Origin: Lachnospiraceae bacterium UBA3826 | Lineage (GTDB): Bacteria > Bacillota > Clostridia > Lachnospirales > Lachnospiraceae | Assembly: GCA_002393095.1 (NCBI GenBank) | Contig: DGII01000164.1 | Coordinates: 1-12,225, forward strand | Direction: 5' to 3' | DNA length: 12,225 bases | Shown: positions 1-6,495 of the stretch, piece after piece | How positions within the stretch are numbered: the first letter of the stretch is position 1 | How the letters are laid out: the number at the start of each line of letters is the position of its first letter | Made by a program: the position numbers and the translations under genes | The notes under the pieces: model-generated | The model's database searches: none | What the model saw: the letters and a program-made list of their open reading frames with translations, nothing else | Told to the model about the DNA's origin: nothing

Positions 1-506
1 TTGGAACAGGCAAGGAGCAGCATATAACGATAACAGCCGGTTCGTCTATGTCGGATGAAGAGATAGATAAGGCCGTTAAGGAGGCTCAGGAGTATGAGGC
101 TCAGGATAAGGCCCGTAAGGAAGCTATAGATGCCCGTAATGATGCGGACAGCTTCGTATTCCAGACAGAGAAGGCATTAAATGAGGTCGGAGATAAGGTG
201 GATGCATCAGAGAAGGCATCGGTTGAGGCTGATCTCCAGGCACTTAAGGATATTCTTGAGAAGACCAAGGATACGGAGATGACCTCTGATCAGGTATCGG
301 AGATGAAGGCTGCTCAGGAGAAGCTTATGACAGGTGCTCAGAACCTCTTCGCCAAGATGTATGAGCAGGCACAGGGCGCAGCCGGAGCACAGGGCGCAGG
401 TCCTGACATGGGAGGCTTCACTGCAGACGCACAGAATCAGACACAGTCGGATAACGGAAGCGCAGCAGATGATGATATTATAGACGGTGACTTCAGAGAG
501 GTATAA
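1..506 (+). CDS. dnaK: Chaperone protein DnaK (Hsp70), C-terminal part; 5' end outside window
   Basis: The frame is open from base 3 to the TAA at 504-506 and encodes the last 167 residues, so the N-terminal ATPase domain and most of the substrate-binding domain lie upstream of the window. What is visible is the end of the substrate-binding beta domain (GTGKEQHITITAGS), then the helical lid starting at the family hallmark MSDEEIDKAVKEAQEYE. A Gly/Ala/Gln-rich disordered linker follows, and the protein ends in the acidic tail DDDIIDGDFREV, matching the usual bacterial DnaK tail (DVVDADFEEV type). DnaK is the cytosolic ATP-driven Hsp70 that binds exposed hydrophobic segments and works with DnaJ and GrpE. 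The next gene is dnaJ, the classical arrangement; hrcA and grpE would be expected upstream but cannot be seen. The ATG at base 48 is internal, not the true start. Confidence 0.97.
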   Translation, partial: GTGKEQHITITAGSSMSDEEIDKAVKEAQEYEAQDKARKEAIDARNDADSFVFQTEKALNEVGDKVDASEKASVEADLQALKDILEKTKDTEMTSDQVSEMKAAQEKLMTGAQNLFAKMYEQAQGAAGAQGAGPDMGGFTADAQNQTQSDNGSAADDDIIDGDFREV

Positions 507-535
507 TCTGATCATCAGGAATAAAAGCACTTAAT

Positions 536-564
536 TGTAAGGGGACATACTCTGTCCCCTTACA
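536..564 (+). other. Perfect 12-bp inverted repeat (hairpin) between dnaK and dnaJ
   Basis: Arms 536-547 (TGTAAGGGGACA) and 553-564 (TGTCCCCTTACA) are exact reverse complements with a 5-nt loop, TACTC. No T-run follows, so it is not a standard intrinsic terminator. It ends 11 nt before the GGAG that serves dnaJ. By position it could stabilise the dnaK 3' end, be a processing site, or damp dnaJ expression relative to dnaK; that role is inference. Confidence 0.8.
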
Positions 565-588
565 GTGACGATATTGGAGATCAAGAAG

Positions 589-1773
589 ATGGCAGAACAG
601 AAAAGAGATTATTATGAGGTGCTAGGCGTTGATAAGAACGCCGATGAAGCAGCACTGAAAAAAGCATATCGTGTTCTTGCGAAAAAATATCATCCGGATA
701 TGAATCCCGGTGACAAGGATGCCGAAAAGAAGTTCAAGGAAGCATCTGAGGCATACGCTGTCCTTAGTGATCCTGAGAAGAGGAGACAGTATGATCAGTT
801 CGGTCATGCAGCCTTTGAAGGCGGAGCCGGAGGTGCAGGAGGCTTCGGAGGATTTGACTTTAACGGTGCGGATTTTACCGATATTTTCGGAGATCTGTTC
901 GGAGACTTATTCGGTGGCGGAAGAAGAAGCGGCGGAGCAAGGAACGGTCCCATGAAGGGAAGCAATGTACGTACAAGTATACGTATAACCTTTGAGGAGG
1001 CCGTCTTCGGATGCGAGAAGGAAATAGAGCTTAATGTCAAGGAAGAATGCAAGACCTGTAAGGGTTCCGGCGCCAAGCCGGGGACTTCGCCCGTCACATG
1101 TACCAAGTGTGGCGGTAAAGGACAGGTTGTATTCTCACAGCAATCCTTCTTCGGAACGGTACGTAACGTACAGACCTGTCCCGATTGTCAGGGTACGGGT
1201 AAAGTCATCAAGGAGAGGTGTCCGGATTGCCGTGGTACGGGTTACATTCCCATGAAGAAGAGATTCGCCGTAGATATACCTGCAGGAATCGATAACGGAC
1301 AGTGCAAGAGATTGTCAGGGCAGGGAGAGCCGGGTATCAACGGAGGCCCCAGAGGAGATGTCCTTGTGGAAGTGATAGTGGGAAGACATCCCATATTCCA
1401 GAGACAGGATATGAATATATTCTCGACAGTACCGGTATCCTTCCCCATAGCGGCTCTCGGCGGTGAGATAGTCATTGATACTGTTGACGGCAAGGTCATA
1501 TATGAAGTGAAGGCAGGTACACAGACAGATACGAGGGTCAGACTTAAGGGCAAGGGAGTACCTTCCCTTCGTAATAAGGACGTAAGAGGAGATCATTACG
1601 TGACGCTTGTTGTACAGGTACCGGACAAGCTATCACATGAGGCTAAGGAGTTGCTTGCACAATATGATGAGGCCAATGATGATTCGCTTAATGCCGCCAA
1701 AAGGTTCACGGACAGTAAGGCAAAGGGAAGCAGCGGTTCGGCGGCAGGTAAAAAGAAAAAGAAGATTTTTTAA
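589..1773 (+). CDS. dnaJ: Chaperone protein DnaJ (Hsp40)
   Basis: Co-chaperone that delivers unfolded clients to DnaK and stimulates its ATPase. The 394-residue protein has the full type I layout: J domain at about 5-72 with the HPD motif at 35-37; a Gly/Phe-rich linker at about 76-116; a zinc-binding domain with four CxxCxGxG repeats at about 154-218 (CKTCKGSG, CTKCGGKG, CPDCQGTG, CPDCRGTG); then two C-terminal client-binding beta domains and a Lys-rich tail (GKKKKKIF). I chose the ATG at 589 because GGAG at 576-579 sits 9 nt upstream and MAEQKRDYYEVLGV is the usual DnaJ start. A GTG at 565 in the same frame would add eight residues but directly abuts the hairpin and has no ribosome binding site. 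It is the last gene of the dnaK operon, followed by a terminator-like hairpin. Confidence 0.97.
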   Translation: MAEQKRDYYEVLGVDKNADEAALKKAYRVLAKKYHPDMNPGDKDAEKKFKEASEAYAVLSDPEKRRQYDQFGHAAFEGGAGGAGGFGGFDFNGADFTDIFGDLFGDLFGGGRRSGGARNGPMKGSNVRTSIRITFEEAVFGCEKEIELNVKEECKTCKGSGAKPGTSPVTCTKCGGKGQVVFSQQSFFGTVRNVQTCPDCQGTGKVIKERCPDCRGTGYIPMKKRFAVDIPAGIDNGQCKRLSGQGEPGINGGPRGDVLVEVIVGRHPIFQRQDMNIFSTVPVSFPIAALGGEIVIDTVDGKVIYEVKAGTQTDTRVRLKGKGVPSLRNKDVRGDHYVTLVVQVPDKLSHEAKELLAQYDEANDDSLNAAKRFTDSKAKGSSGSAAGKKKKKIF

Positions 1774-1785
1774 TAATTGATATTC

Positions 1786-1826
1786 TTAAAGCCCGAAGCA
1801 CAATATATTGTGTTTCGGGCTTTAAT
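1786..1826 (+). terminator. Intrinsic terminator after dnaJ
   Basis: Arms 1786-1803 and 1808-1825 pair over 18 positions (one G-U) around a TATA loop, with the core AAAGCCCGAA / TTCGGGCTTT. It begins 12 nt after the dnaJ stop codon. The T-run is short (TTT within the arm), so efficiency is uncertain, but the position fits the end of the dnaK-dnaJ operon. The arms are nearly symmetrical, so it could also act on the opposite strand. Confidence 0.8.
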
Positions 1827-1849
1827 GTACTATGAAAATATGCTAGAAT
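1821..1849 (+). promoter_or_regulatory. Probable extended -10 promoter for the Sua5-family gene
   Basis: TAGAAT at 1844-1849 is a good -10 hexamer preceded by TATG and one base (1839-1843), the extended -10 (TRTGN) element of Gram-positive sigma-A promoters. The -35 at 17-bp spacing (TTTAAT, 1821-1826) is weak and overlaps the end of the preceding terminator stem. Transcription would start near 1856-1857, only 3-4 nt before the ATG at 1860. Confidence 0.5.
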
Positions 1850-1859
1850 ATCCTTGATC

Positions 1860-2951
1860 ATGGATACCGTAATACTTAAAGCAGACAGGAATAATATTGA
1901 TAGAGAAGGGATTGCAGAAGCAGGCCGTATAATCAGGCAGGGCGGGCTTGTGGCGTTCCCTACGGAGACGGTGTACGGACTCGGCGGAGATGCCCTGAAT
2001 CCTGAATCGAGTAAGAAGATATACGCAGCCAAGGGTAGGCCGTCGGACAATCCGCTTATAGTACATATAGCGGATATAGAAGATATATACCGAATAGTAT
2101 CCGTGGATGACAGAGGATATTCGATGAAGGGGATAGAGGATAAGCTTTTATCTCTTGCAGGAGCTTTCTGGCCCGGTCCCCTTACCATCATACTCAATAA
2201 GAGGGATGAAGTTCCGTATGAGACTACCGGAGGACTTGATACGGTGGCTGTGAGGATGCCATCCGATGATATAGCCAGAGAATTCATTCGCTGTGCGGGA
2301 GGATACATAGCGGCGCCCAGTGCCAATACATCCGGCAGACCGTCACCTACCATGGTTAAGCATGTGATAGAGGACATGGACGGAAGGATAGACATGATCA
2401 TCGATGGCGGCGATGTGGATATAGGCGTTGAATCCACCATAATCGACCTTACGGATAAGCAGGCGATGATCTTAAGGCCCGGAGCCGTCACCATTGATAT
2501 GCTGCGGGATGTTCTTGGAGAAGTCATATATGCTCCCAATATAAGAGGGGAGGATAAGGACAAGGCACCTAAGGCGCCCGGCATGAAATACAGACACTAC
2601 GCACCCAAGGGCGAGCTTACCGTGGTAAAGGGTCCGTATGAACGTGTAGTGCGATATATCAATGACAAAGCTGCTCTTTATAAATCGGAGCTGATGAAGG
2701 TTGGAGTCATATGTGTAGATGAGCATGTACTTGATTATAAAGCAGAGATCGTCCGGTGCATCGGCAAGCAGGGGGATGATGAGGAGGCATCTAAGAGACT
2801 TTACTCGATACTTCGAGACTTTGATACGGAAGGCGTGGAGGTGATCTATTCGGAGGAGCTTGGAGCAGAGGGCATAGGAGTTGCGCTCAGGAACAGATTA
2901 CTTAAAGCTGCAGGACAGAGGATAGTGGATACCAAAGCTGCGGAGGCTTAA
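1860..2951 (+). CDS. L-threonylcarbamoyladenylate synthase, Sua5/YwlC type (two domains)
   Basis: Makes threonylcarbamoyl-AMP from threonine, bicarbonate and ATP, the first step of t6A modification at position 37 of tRNAs that read ANN codons. With the ATG at 1860 the protein has 363 residues. The catalytic TsaC/YrdC domain fills roughly 1-210, with FPTETVYGLG (33-42), KGRPSDNPL (58-66), FWPGPLTIIL (103-112), APSANTSGRPSPT (152-164) and GVESTIID (189-196). A linker containing APGMKYRHYAP (239-249) leads to the C-terminal Sua5 domain, so this is the long Sua5/YwlC form rather than the single-domain TsaC. A TTG at 1854 in frame would add two residues; neither start has a recognisable Shine-Dalgarno. 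The gene is separated from dnaJ by a terminator and appears to have its own promoter. It probably leads into rpiB, 38 nt downstream. Confidence 0.95.
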   Translation: MDTVILKADRNNIDREGIAEAGRIIRQGGLVAFPTETVYGLGGDALNPESSKKIYAAKGRPSDNPLIVHIADIEDIYRIVSVDDRGYSMKGIEDKLLSLAGAFWPGPLTIILNKRDEVPYETTGGLDTVAVRMPSDDIAREFIRCAGGYIAAPSANTSGRPSPTMVKHVIEDMDGRIDMIIDGGDVDIGVESTIIDLTDKQAMILRPGAVTIDMLRDVLGEVIYAPNIRGEDKDKAPKAPGMKYRHYAPKGELTVVKGPYERVVRYINDKAALYKSELMKVGVICVDEHVLDYKAEIVRCIGKQGDDEEASKRLYSILRDFDTEGVEVIYSEELGAEGIGVALRNRLLKAAGQRIVDTKAAEA

Positions 2952-2989
2952 AGCGGATATACGGTAAAGGACGGTACAGGAGGAAGAGG

Positions 2990-3445
2990 ATGATGGAAGT
3001 GAAGAGAGTGGCGCTTGGAAGCGATCACGGCGGATATGATATGAAGGAACTCATAGCCGCTCATCTTAAGGAGAGAGGTATCGAGTATACGGATTACGGC
3101 TGCAAGGATAAAGCATCCTGTGACTATCCGGTATTCGGTAAAGCAGCAGCCGAGGCTGTTGCCAGGGGCGAGTGTGACATGGGGATAGTGGTATGCACCA
3201 CGGGCATAGGAATATCCATAACAGCCAATAAGGTTAAGGGTATCAGGTGCGCATTGTGCAGCGAGCCGCTTTCGGCAAGGATGACCAGACTTCATAATGA
3301 TGCCAATATGCTGGCCATAGGGGGAGCGATGATAGGTCCCAATATGGCATACGATATAGTAGATACATTTCTTGACACCCCGTTTTCGGGAGAAGAGAAG
3401 CATGTAAGACGGATTGGGGAGATAAAGGCTCTGGAGGAAGACTAA
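2990..3445 (+). CDS. rpiB: Ribose-5-phosphate isomerase B
   Basis: Interconverts ribose 5-phosphate and ribulose 5-phosphate in the non-oxidative pentose phosphate pathway, supplying ribose for PRPP and nucleotides. The 151-residue length is typical of the RpiB/LacAB family. Visible motifs are GSDHGGYDMK (10-19), the active-site Cys69 in VVCTTGIGISITANK, and RLHNDANMLAIGG (100-112) with its His. Most RpiB proteins I recall read CGTGIG rather than CTTGIG here, but the catalytic Cys is kept and LacA/LacB features are absent. AGGAGG at 2978-2983 lies 6 nt before ATG 2990 and 9 nt before ATG 2993, so either start is possible. The neighbouring upp uses PRPP, which is made from the ribose 5-phosphate this enzyme produces. 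Confidence 0.95.
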   Translation: MMEVKRVALGSDHGGYDMKELIAAHLKERGIEYTDYGCKDKASCDYPVFGKAAAEAVARGECDMGIVVCTTGIGISITANKVKGIRCALCSEPLSARMTRLHNDANMLAIGGAMIGPNMAYDIVDTFLDTPFSGEEKHVRRIGEIKALEED

Positions 3446-3448
3446 TTT

Positions 3449-3469
3449 ATTAAATCACGAATAAATAAT
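3449..3469. repeat. Upstream copy of a 21-bp repeat flanking upp
   Basis: This copy starts 4 nt after the rpiB stop codon and matches bases 4119-4139 at 19 of 21 positions, including an unbroken 14-bp identity (ATTAAATCACGAAT). In this copy ATTTATT (3445-3451) and AATAAAT (3460-3466) can also pair as a weak 7-bp AT-only stem. Function unknown. Confidence 0.6.
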
Positions 3470-3487
3470 CACACATGGAGGAGTAAT

Positions 3488-4117
3488 ATGGCTAACGTAA
3501 TGATAATGGACCACCCGTTGATTCAGCACAAGATCGGTTATATCAGAAGAGAGGATACCGGAACAAAGGATTTCAGACAGACTGTTTCGGAGATAGCGAT
3601 GCTGATATGCTATGAGGCGACAAGACATCTTGAACTGACAGATGTGGATATCACAACGCCCATCTGCAAGACCACGGTCAAGACCCTTAAGGGCAGGAAG
3701 CTTGCCGTAGTGCCGATCTTAAGAGCCGGTCTGGGAATGGTGGATGGAATGCTGACTCTGATACCTACAGCGAAGGTGGGTCACATAGGTCTGTACAGAG
3801 ACCCGGACTCTCACAAGCCGGTAGAGTACTACTGTAAGCTGCCCGCAGACAGTGCCGAGAGAGAGGTGTTCGTAGTGGACCCCATGCTTGCTACGGGCGG
3901 AAGTGCTTCGGCTGCCATTCAGATGCTTAAGGATAAGGGCTGCAAGAAGATACATTTTATGTGCATAATAGCGGCACCCGAAGGAGTTGAGGTGCTTAAG
4001 AACGCCCATCCGGATGTGGATATATATATCGGGGCGCTTGATGAGAAGCTTAATGAGAACGCATATATCGTTCCCGGTCTGGGGGATGCGGGAGACAGGA
4101 TATTCGGAACCAAGTAA
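3488..4117 (+). CDS. upp: Uracil phosphoribosyltransferase
   Basis: Pyrimidine salvage enzyme converting uracil and PRPP to UMP and pyrophosphate in the cytosol. The 209-residue product matches the family length. The PRPP-binding loop is visible at VVDPMLATGGSAS (129-141) and the C-terminal uracil-binding segment at GLGDAGDRIFGTK (197-209). VPILRAGLGMVDG (75-87) is also characteristic. GGAGGAG at 3477-3483 precedes the ATG closely and supports this start. The gene lies between rpiB and a dCMP deaminase gene, a nucleotide-metabolism cluster that I recall preceding the ATP synthase operon in other Clostridia. Spacing of 42 nt to rpiB is compatible with co-transcription, but near-identical AT-rich sequences on both sides could be separate control or processing elements. 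Confidence 0.97.
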   Translation: MANVMIMDHPLIQHKIGYIRREDTGTKDFRQTVSEIAMLICYEATRHLELTDVDITTPICKTTVKTLKGRKLAVVPILRAGLGMVDGMLTLIPTAKVGHIGLYRDPDSHKPVEYYCKLPADSAEREVFVVDPMLATGGSASAAIQMLKDKGCKKIHFMCIIAAPEGVEVLKNAHPDVDIYIGALDEKLNENAYIVPGLGDAGDRIFGTK

Positions 4118-4118
4118 T

Positions 4119-4139
4119 ATTAAATCACGAATCAATTAT
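4119..4139. repeat. Downstream copy of the 21-bp repeat flanking upp
   Basis: This copy starts 2 nt after the upp stop codon and differs from bases 3449-3469 at only two of 21 positions. It ends before the ribosome binding site of the dCMP deaminase gene. The two copies sit at equivalent places, just after a stop codon and before the next gene's leader. Confidence 0.6.
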
Positions 4140-4162
4140 TGAGTGTTTGCAGAGGGGTTTAT

Positions 4163-4645
4163 ATGGGCAAGAGAGAAGACTATATAAGATGGGATGAGTA
4201 CTTTATGGGTATAAGCAAGCTTGCGGGGATGCGTTCTAAAGATCCCAATACGCAGGTTGGCGCCTGTATAGTGGGAGAAGATAACAAGATACTTTCCATG
4301 GGTTACAACGGATTCCCCAACGGGTGCTCGGATGAGGATTTCCCGTGGGACAGAGACGGGGATATGCTGGATACCAAGTATGCATACGTAACCCACAGTG
4401 AGCTTAATGCGATACTGAATTACAGAGGAGGCTCCCTTGCGGGCTCCAAGCTCTATGTATCACTTTTCCCATGTAATGAATGCGCCAAGGCGATCATCCA
4501 GTGCGGTATCAAGACCGTTATATATGACAGTGACAAATACGCGGGAACTCCCGGTAATATCGCTGCCAAGAGGATGTTTGATGCGGCGGGTATCGTATAT
4601 AAGAAATATGAGCATTCCGGAAGGACACTCTCCATAGACGTATAG
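4163..4645 (+). CDS. Deoxycytidylate (dCMP) deaminase
   Basis: Zinc enzyme of the cytidine deaminase fold that deaminates dCMP to dUMP, the substrate for thymidylate synthesis. With ATG 4163 it has 160 residues. Zinc and catalytic positions are H78 and E80 (THSELNAIL) and C104/C107 (PCNEC). The middle residue of the usual HAE is Ser here, which should not affect zinc binding. DPNTQVGACIV (28-38) and GYNGFPNG (48-55) are typical of the dCMP deaminase branch rather than free-cytidine deaminases. GAGGGG at 4152-4157 supports ATG 4163. A TTG at 4139 would add eight residues but overlaps the repeat and lacks a ribosome binding site. The gene ends 2 nt before the next one. ComEB-type proteins belong to the same family. 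Confidence 0.93.
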   Translation: MGKREDYIRWDEYFMGISKLAGMRSKDPNTQVGACIVGEDNKILSMGYNGFPNGCSDEDFPWDRDGDMLDTKYAYVTHSELNAILNYRGGSLAGSKLYVSLFPCNECAKAIIQCGIKTVIYDSDKYAGTPGNIAAKRMFDAAGIVYKKYEHSGRTLSIDV

Positions 4646-4647
4646 TT

Positions 4648-5814
4648 ATGAGAAAGCTTTCGCCAAAAAGCGTGGTGTTAGTATCTGTAATCTCCGTTAT
4701 GCTGTCCATAATCCCGGTAATGTCGGTCCGCGCCGATATCAAGGATACACAGGAGAAGCTTAATAAGGCGCAGCAGGAGCATGCGGATACCACCCAGAAG
4801 CTTAAAGAGACAAAAGATAATATCGATTCCCTGAATAACACCAAGGGAACTCTGGAGGGCCAGCTACATCAATTGAATGTGGAGCTGGCTACAGTCAGTG
4901 ATAATCTCGCAACTCTGGAGGGACAGATTGCCGATAAGGAGGATGAGATCACGCAGACCGAGGCTGATCTTGAGGAAGCCATAGCTGTTGAGAATGCCCA
5001 GTATGAGGCTATGAAGAAGCGCATACGGTTCATGTATGAGAAAAAGGAATACACCTATGCGGAGATGCTTTTTACATCCAGGAGCTTTGCGGATTTTCTG
5101 AACAAGAACAATTATATAGAAAAGCTCTCGGAGTACGACCGCAAAATGCTTGACAGGTTCGTGGAGACAAGGGAGAACGTAGAGGCTACCAAGGCCGTCT
5201 TAGAGGAACAGAAGGCCGAGCTTGATGAGTATCACGAGCAGGTGGAGGCAGAGCAGGCCAAGGTAACGGGATATGTTAATGCAACTGCAGGCGAAGTGAG
5301 AAAATATGCGGGAGAGATCAAGGCGTTCGAAGCAGTGGCGGATGCTTATGCCGAACAGTCTGCCAAGGAAGAGGAGAATATTGCGGCGCTTAAGAAGCAG
5401 TTGGCGGAAGAGATAGCCCTGTCCAAGCTGGCAGCACAGTCCAAGTGGCGTGATATATCGGAAGTACAGTTTCAGGACGGAGACAGATACCTCCTTGCCA
5501 ATCTGATATACTGTGAAGCCGGCAACCAGCCGTATGAGGGACAATTGGCGGTAGGCGCCGTAGTCATCAACAGAGTGTTAAGCTCGGTATATCCGGATAC
5601 GGTAGTAGGAGTGATATATCAGAACAAGCAGTTTTCGCCTGTAGGTGACGGGCATCTGGCTTTAGCGCTGGCCTCGGATAAGGCAACAGCGGCCTGCTAT
5701 AAGGCAGCGGATGAAGCCATGAGCGGGCATACCAATGTGGGCAACTGCGTATACTTCAGGACACCGATCGAAGGGCTGACCGGTATACAGATCGGCGGAC
5801 ATATATTCTATTAA
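4648..5814 (+). CDS. Secreted cell-wall hydrolase: PcsB/CwlO-like coiled coil plus SleB/CwlJ-type domain
   Basis: A 388-residue exported protein. It starts with a Lys/Arg-containing n-region, a hydrophobic core (about 9-25) and a likely signal peptidase site after VRA (29). Residues about 31-265 are long heptad-rich coiled coil, interrupted at about 125-172 by a segment (RIRFMYEKKEYTYAEMLF, SFADFLNKNNYIEKL) like that in PcsB/CwlO-type coiled-coil domains. The C-terminal about 110 residues match the SleB/CwlJ Hydrolase_2 family: LIYCEAGNQPYEGQLAVGAV with probable catalytic Glu290, NRVLSSVYPDTVVGVIYQ, QFSPVGDG, and a final GGHIFY. This family cleaves peptidoglycan, best known in spore germination. 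With an N-terminal coiled coil, a role in vegetative wall remodelling or division is equally possible. The ATG follows the deaminase stop by 2 nt with no clear Shine-Dalgarno, so translation is probably coupled. Confidence 0.88.
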   Translation: MRKLSPKSVVLVSVISVMLSIIPVMSVRADIKDTQEKLNKAQQEHADTTQKLKETKDNIDSLNNTKGTLEGQLHQLNVELATVSDNLATLEGQIADKEDEITQTEADLEEAIAVENAQYEAMKKRIRFMYEKKEYTYAEMLFTSRSFADFLNKNNYIEKLSEYDRKMLDRFVETRENVEATKAVLEEQKAELDEYHEQVEAEQAKVTGYVNATAGEVRKYAGEIKAFEAVADAYAEQSAKEEENIAALKKQLAEEIALSKLAAQSKWRDISEVQFQDGDRYLLANLIYCEAGNQPYEGQLAVGAVVINRVLSSVYPDTVVGVIYQNKQFSPVGDGHLALALASDKATAACYKAADEAMSGHTNVGNCVYFRTPIEGLTGIQIGGHIFY

Positions 5815-5830
5815 TCGGACAGATGTCCGC
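5795..5830 (+). other. Inverted repeat over the hydrolase stop codon
   Basis: GCGGACAT (5795-5802) is the exact reverse complement of ATGTCCGC (5823-5830), a possible 8-bp stem with a 20-nt loop enclosing the stop codon. A competing local hairpin, CGGAC/GTCCG (5816-5820/5825-5829), uses the same right arm. No T-run follows, so terminator function is doubtful. The remaining spacer up to the DUF402 gene shows no clear promoter. Confidence 0.35.
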
Positions 5831-5918
5831 AAAGGTATATATATCAACGAGATGCGGAGAATAAGGCCCCTCTGATAATCGTTTCGTTACATTATACAGA
5901 GCGGAAGGAATGGTGAAA

Positions 5919-6410
5919 ATGGATCATATCGAAAAAGCATATCCTACCCTATATCGAAAAAGGATAATACCCGATGAATGCGTGAAGCTTAAGGATGATA
6001 TAATCCTTCACATGGATGATACGATGCTTGTCACAAAATGGCAGACACTTAAGCCGCGTAAGGACTTTCATCACGGACACTCGCTGTATCTGTTCGGAGA
6101 GGGTATTAAAGTAAGCAAGTTCTTAAGAGAGGACGGCTCTCTGTACTATTGGTATTGCGATATAGTTGATTTCACGGAGAACAGGGAAGAGAACACACTG
6201 ATCGTCACCGACCTACTGGTTGACATAACATTGGATTCCGATAACAGGCTTGATGTACTGGATGTTGATGAGCTGGTGGAGGCTTTCAATAAGGGACTTA
6301 TAACGGACGGACAATTCCACAGATCGGTGGAAAGACTCGGAAAGCTGATAGAATCGGTACATGATGGCAGCTTTGGCAAGTACAGGAAGATTATCGAAGA
6401 GTATGCATAA
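5919..6410 (+). CDS. DUF402 domain protein, possible nucleotide phosphatase
   Basis: Cytosolic protein of 163 residues with no signal or membrane segment. The central part, YYWYCDIVDF (76-85), then TLIVTDLLVDITLD (93-106) and LDVLDVDELVEAF (111-123), has the spacing of acidic residues typical of the DUF402 family. That family includes the S. aureus nucleoside tri-/diphosphatase Ntdp and FomD of fosfomycin biosynthesis. By analogy, the clustered Asp residues (81, 84, 106, 113, 116) could hold divalent metal for phosphate-ester hydrolysis. The substrate cannot be told from sequence. GGAAGGA at 5903-5909 is well spaced for ATG 5919; ATG 5910, in frame, is directly adjacent to it and therefore unlikely. 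The gene is last before the ATP synthase promoter. Confidence 0.75.
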   Translation: MDHIEKAYPTLYRKRIIPDECVKLKDDIILHMDDTMLVTKWQTLKPRKDFHHGHSLYLFGEGIKVSKFLREDGSLYYWYCDIVDFTENREENTLIVTDLLVDITLDSDNRLDVLDVDELVEAFNKGLITDGQFHRSVERLGKLIESVHDGSFGKYRKIIEEYA

Positions 6411-6437
6411 GCGAGAGCAGGTTGTTACAGCTTTGCC

Positions 6438-6466
6438 TTTACAATATGCGCATTTTCTAGTATAAT
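6438..6466 (+). promoter_or_regulatory. Sigma-A promoter of the ATP synthase operon
   Basis: TTTACA (6438-6443) and a perfect TATAAT (6461-6466) are separated by exactly 17 bp, the best promoter match in the window. Transcription would begin near 6473, giving a leader of about 23 nt before atpZ. No terminator is evident between the DUF402 gene and this promoter, so readthrough from upstream may add to transcription. Confidence 0.85.
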
Positions 6467-6495
6467 AGCCATTAGTGCGAAGAGAGGAACCACGG

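Noticed and set aside
565..588. GTG start adding eight residues to DnaJ
   Set aside because: It abuts the hairpin with no ribosome binding site, while ATG 589 has GGAG at the right distance and matches the family start.
1706..2584. Long open frame (292 codons) on the minus strand across the dnaJ end and the Sua5 gene
   Set aside because: It runs antisense to two well-supported genes, passes through the terminator, has a Ser/Pro/Ile-rich composition typical of reverse-frame translation, and shows no recognisable domain.
4020..4030. Short TATATATA runs, also near 5837 and 6670
   Set aside because: Short AT dinucleotide runs, two of them inside coding sequence (upp and atpZ), with no associated promoter spacing; judged incidental.
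3449..4139. Repeats around upp as attachment sites of a mobile element
   Set aside because: The enclosed segment is just the expected housekeeping gene, with no integrase or transposase and no change in base composition.
5815..5918. Separate promoter for the DUF402 gene
   Set aside because: Only partial -10 matches (TATACA, CATTAT) near 5890-5898 and no -35 at a suitable distance.
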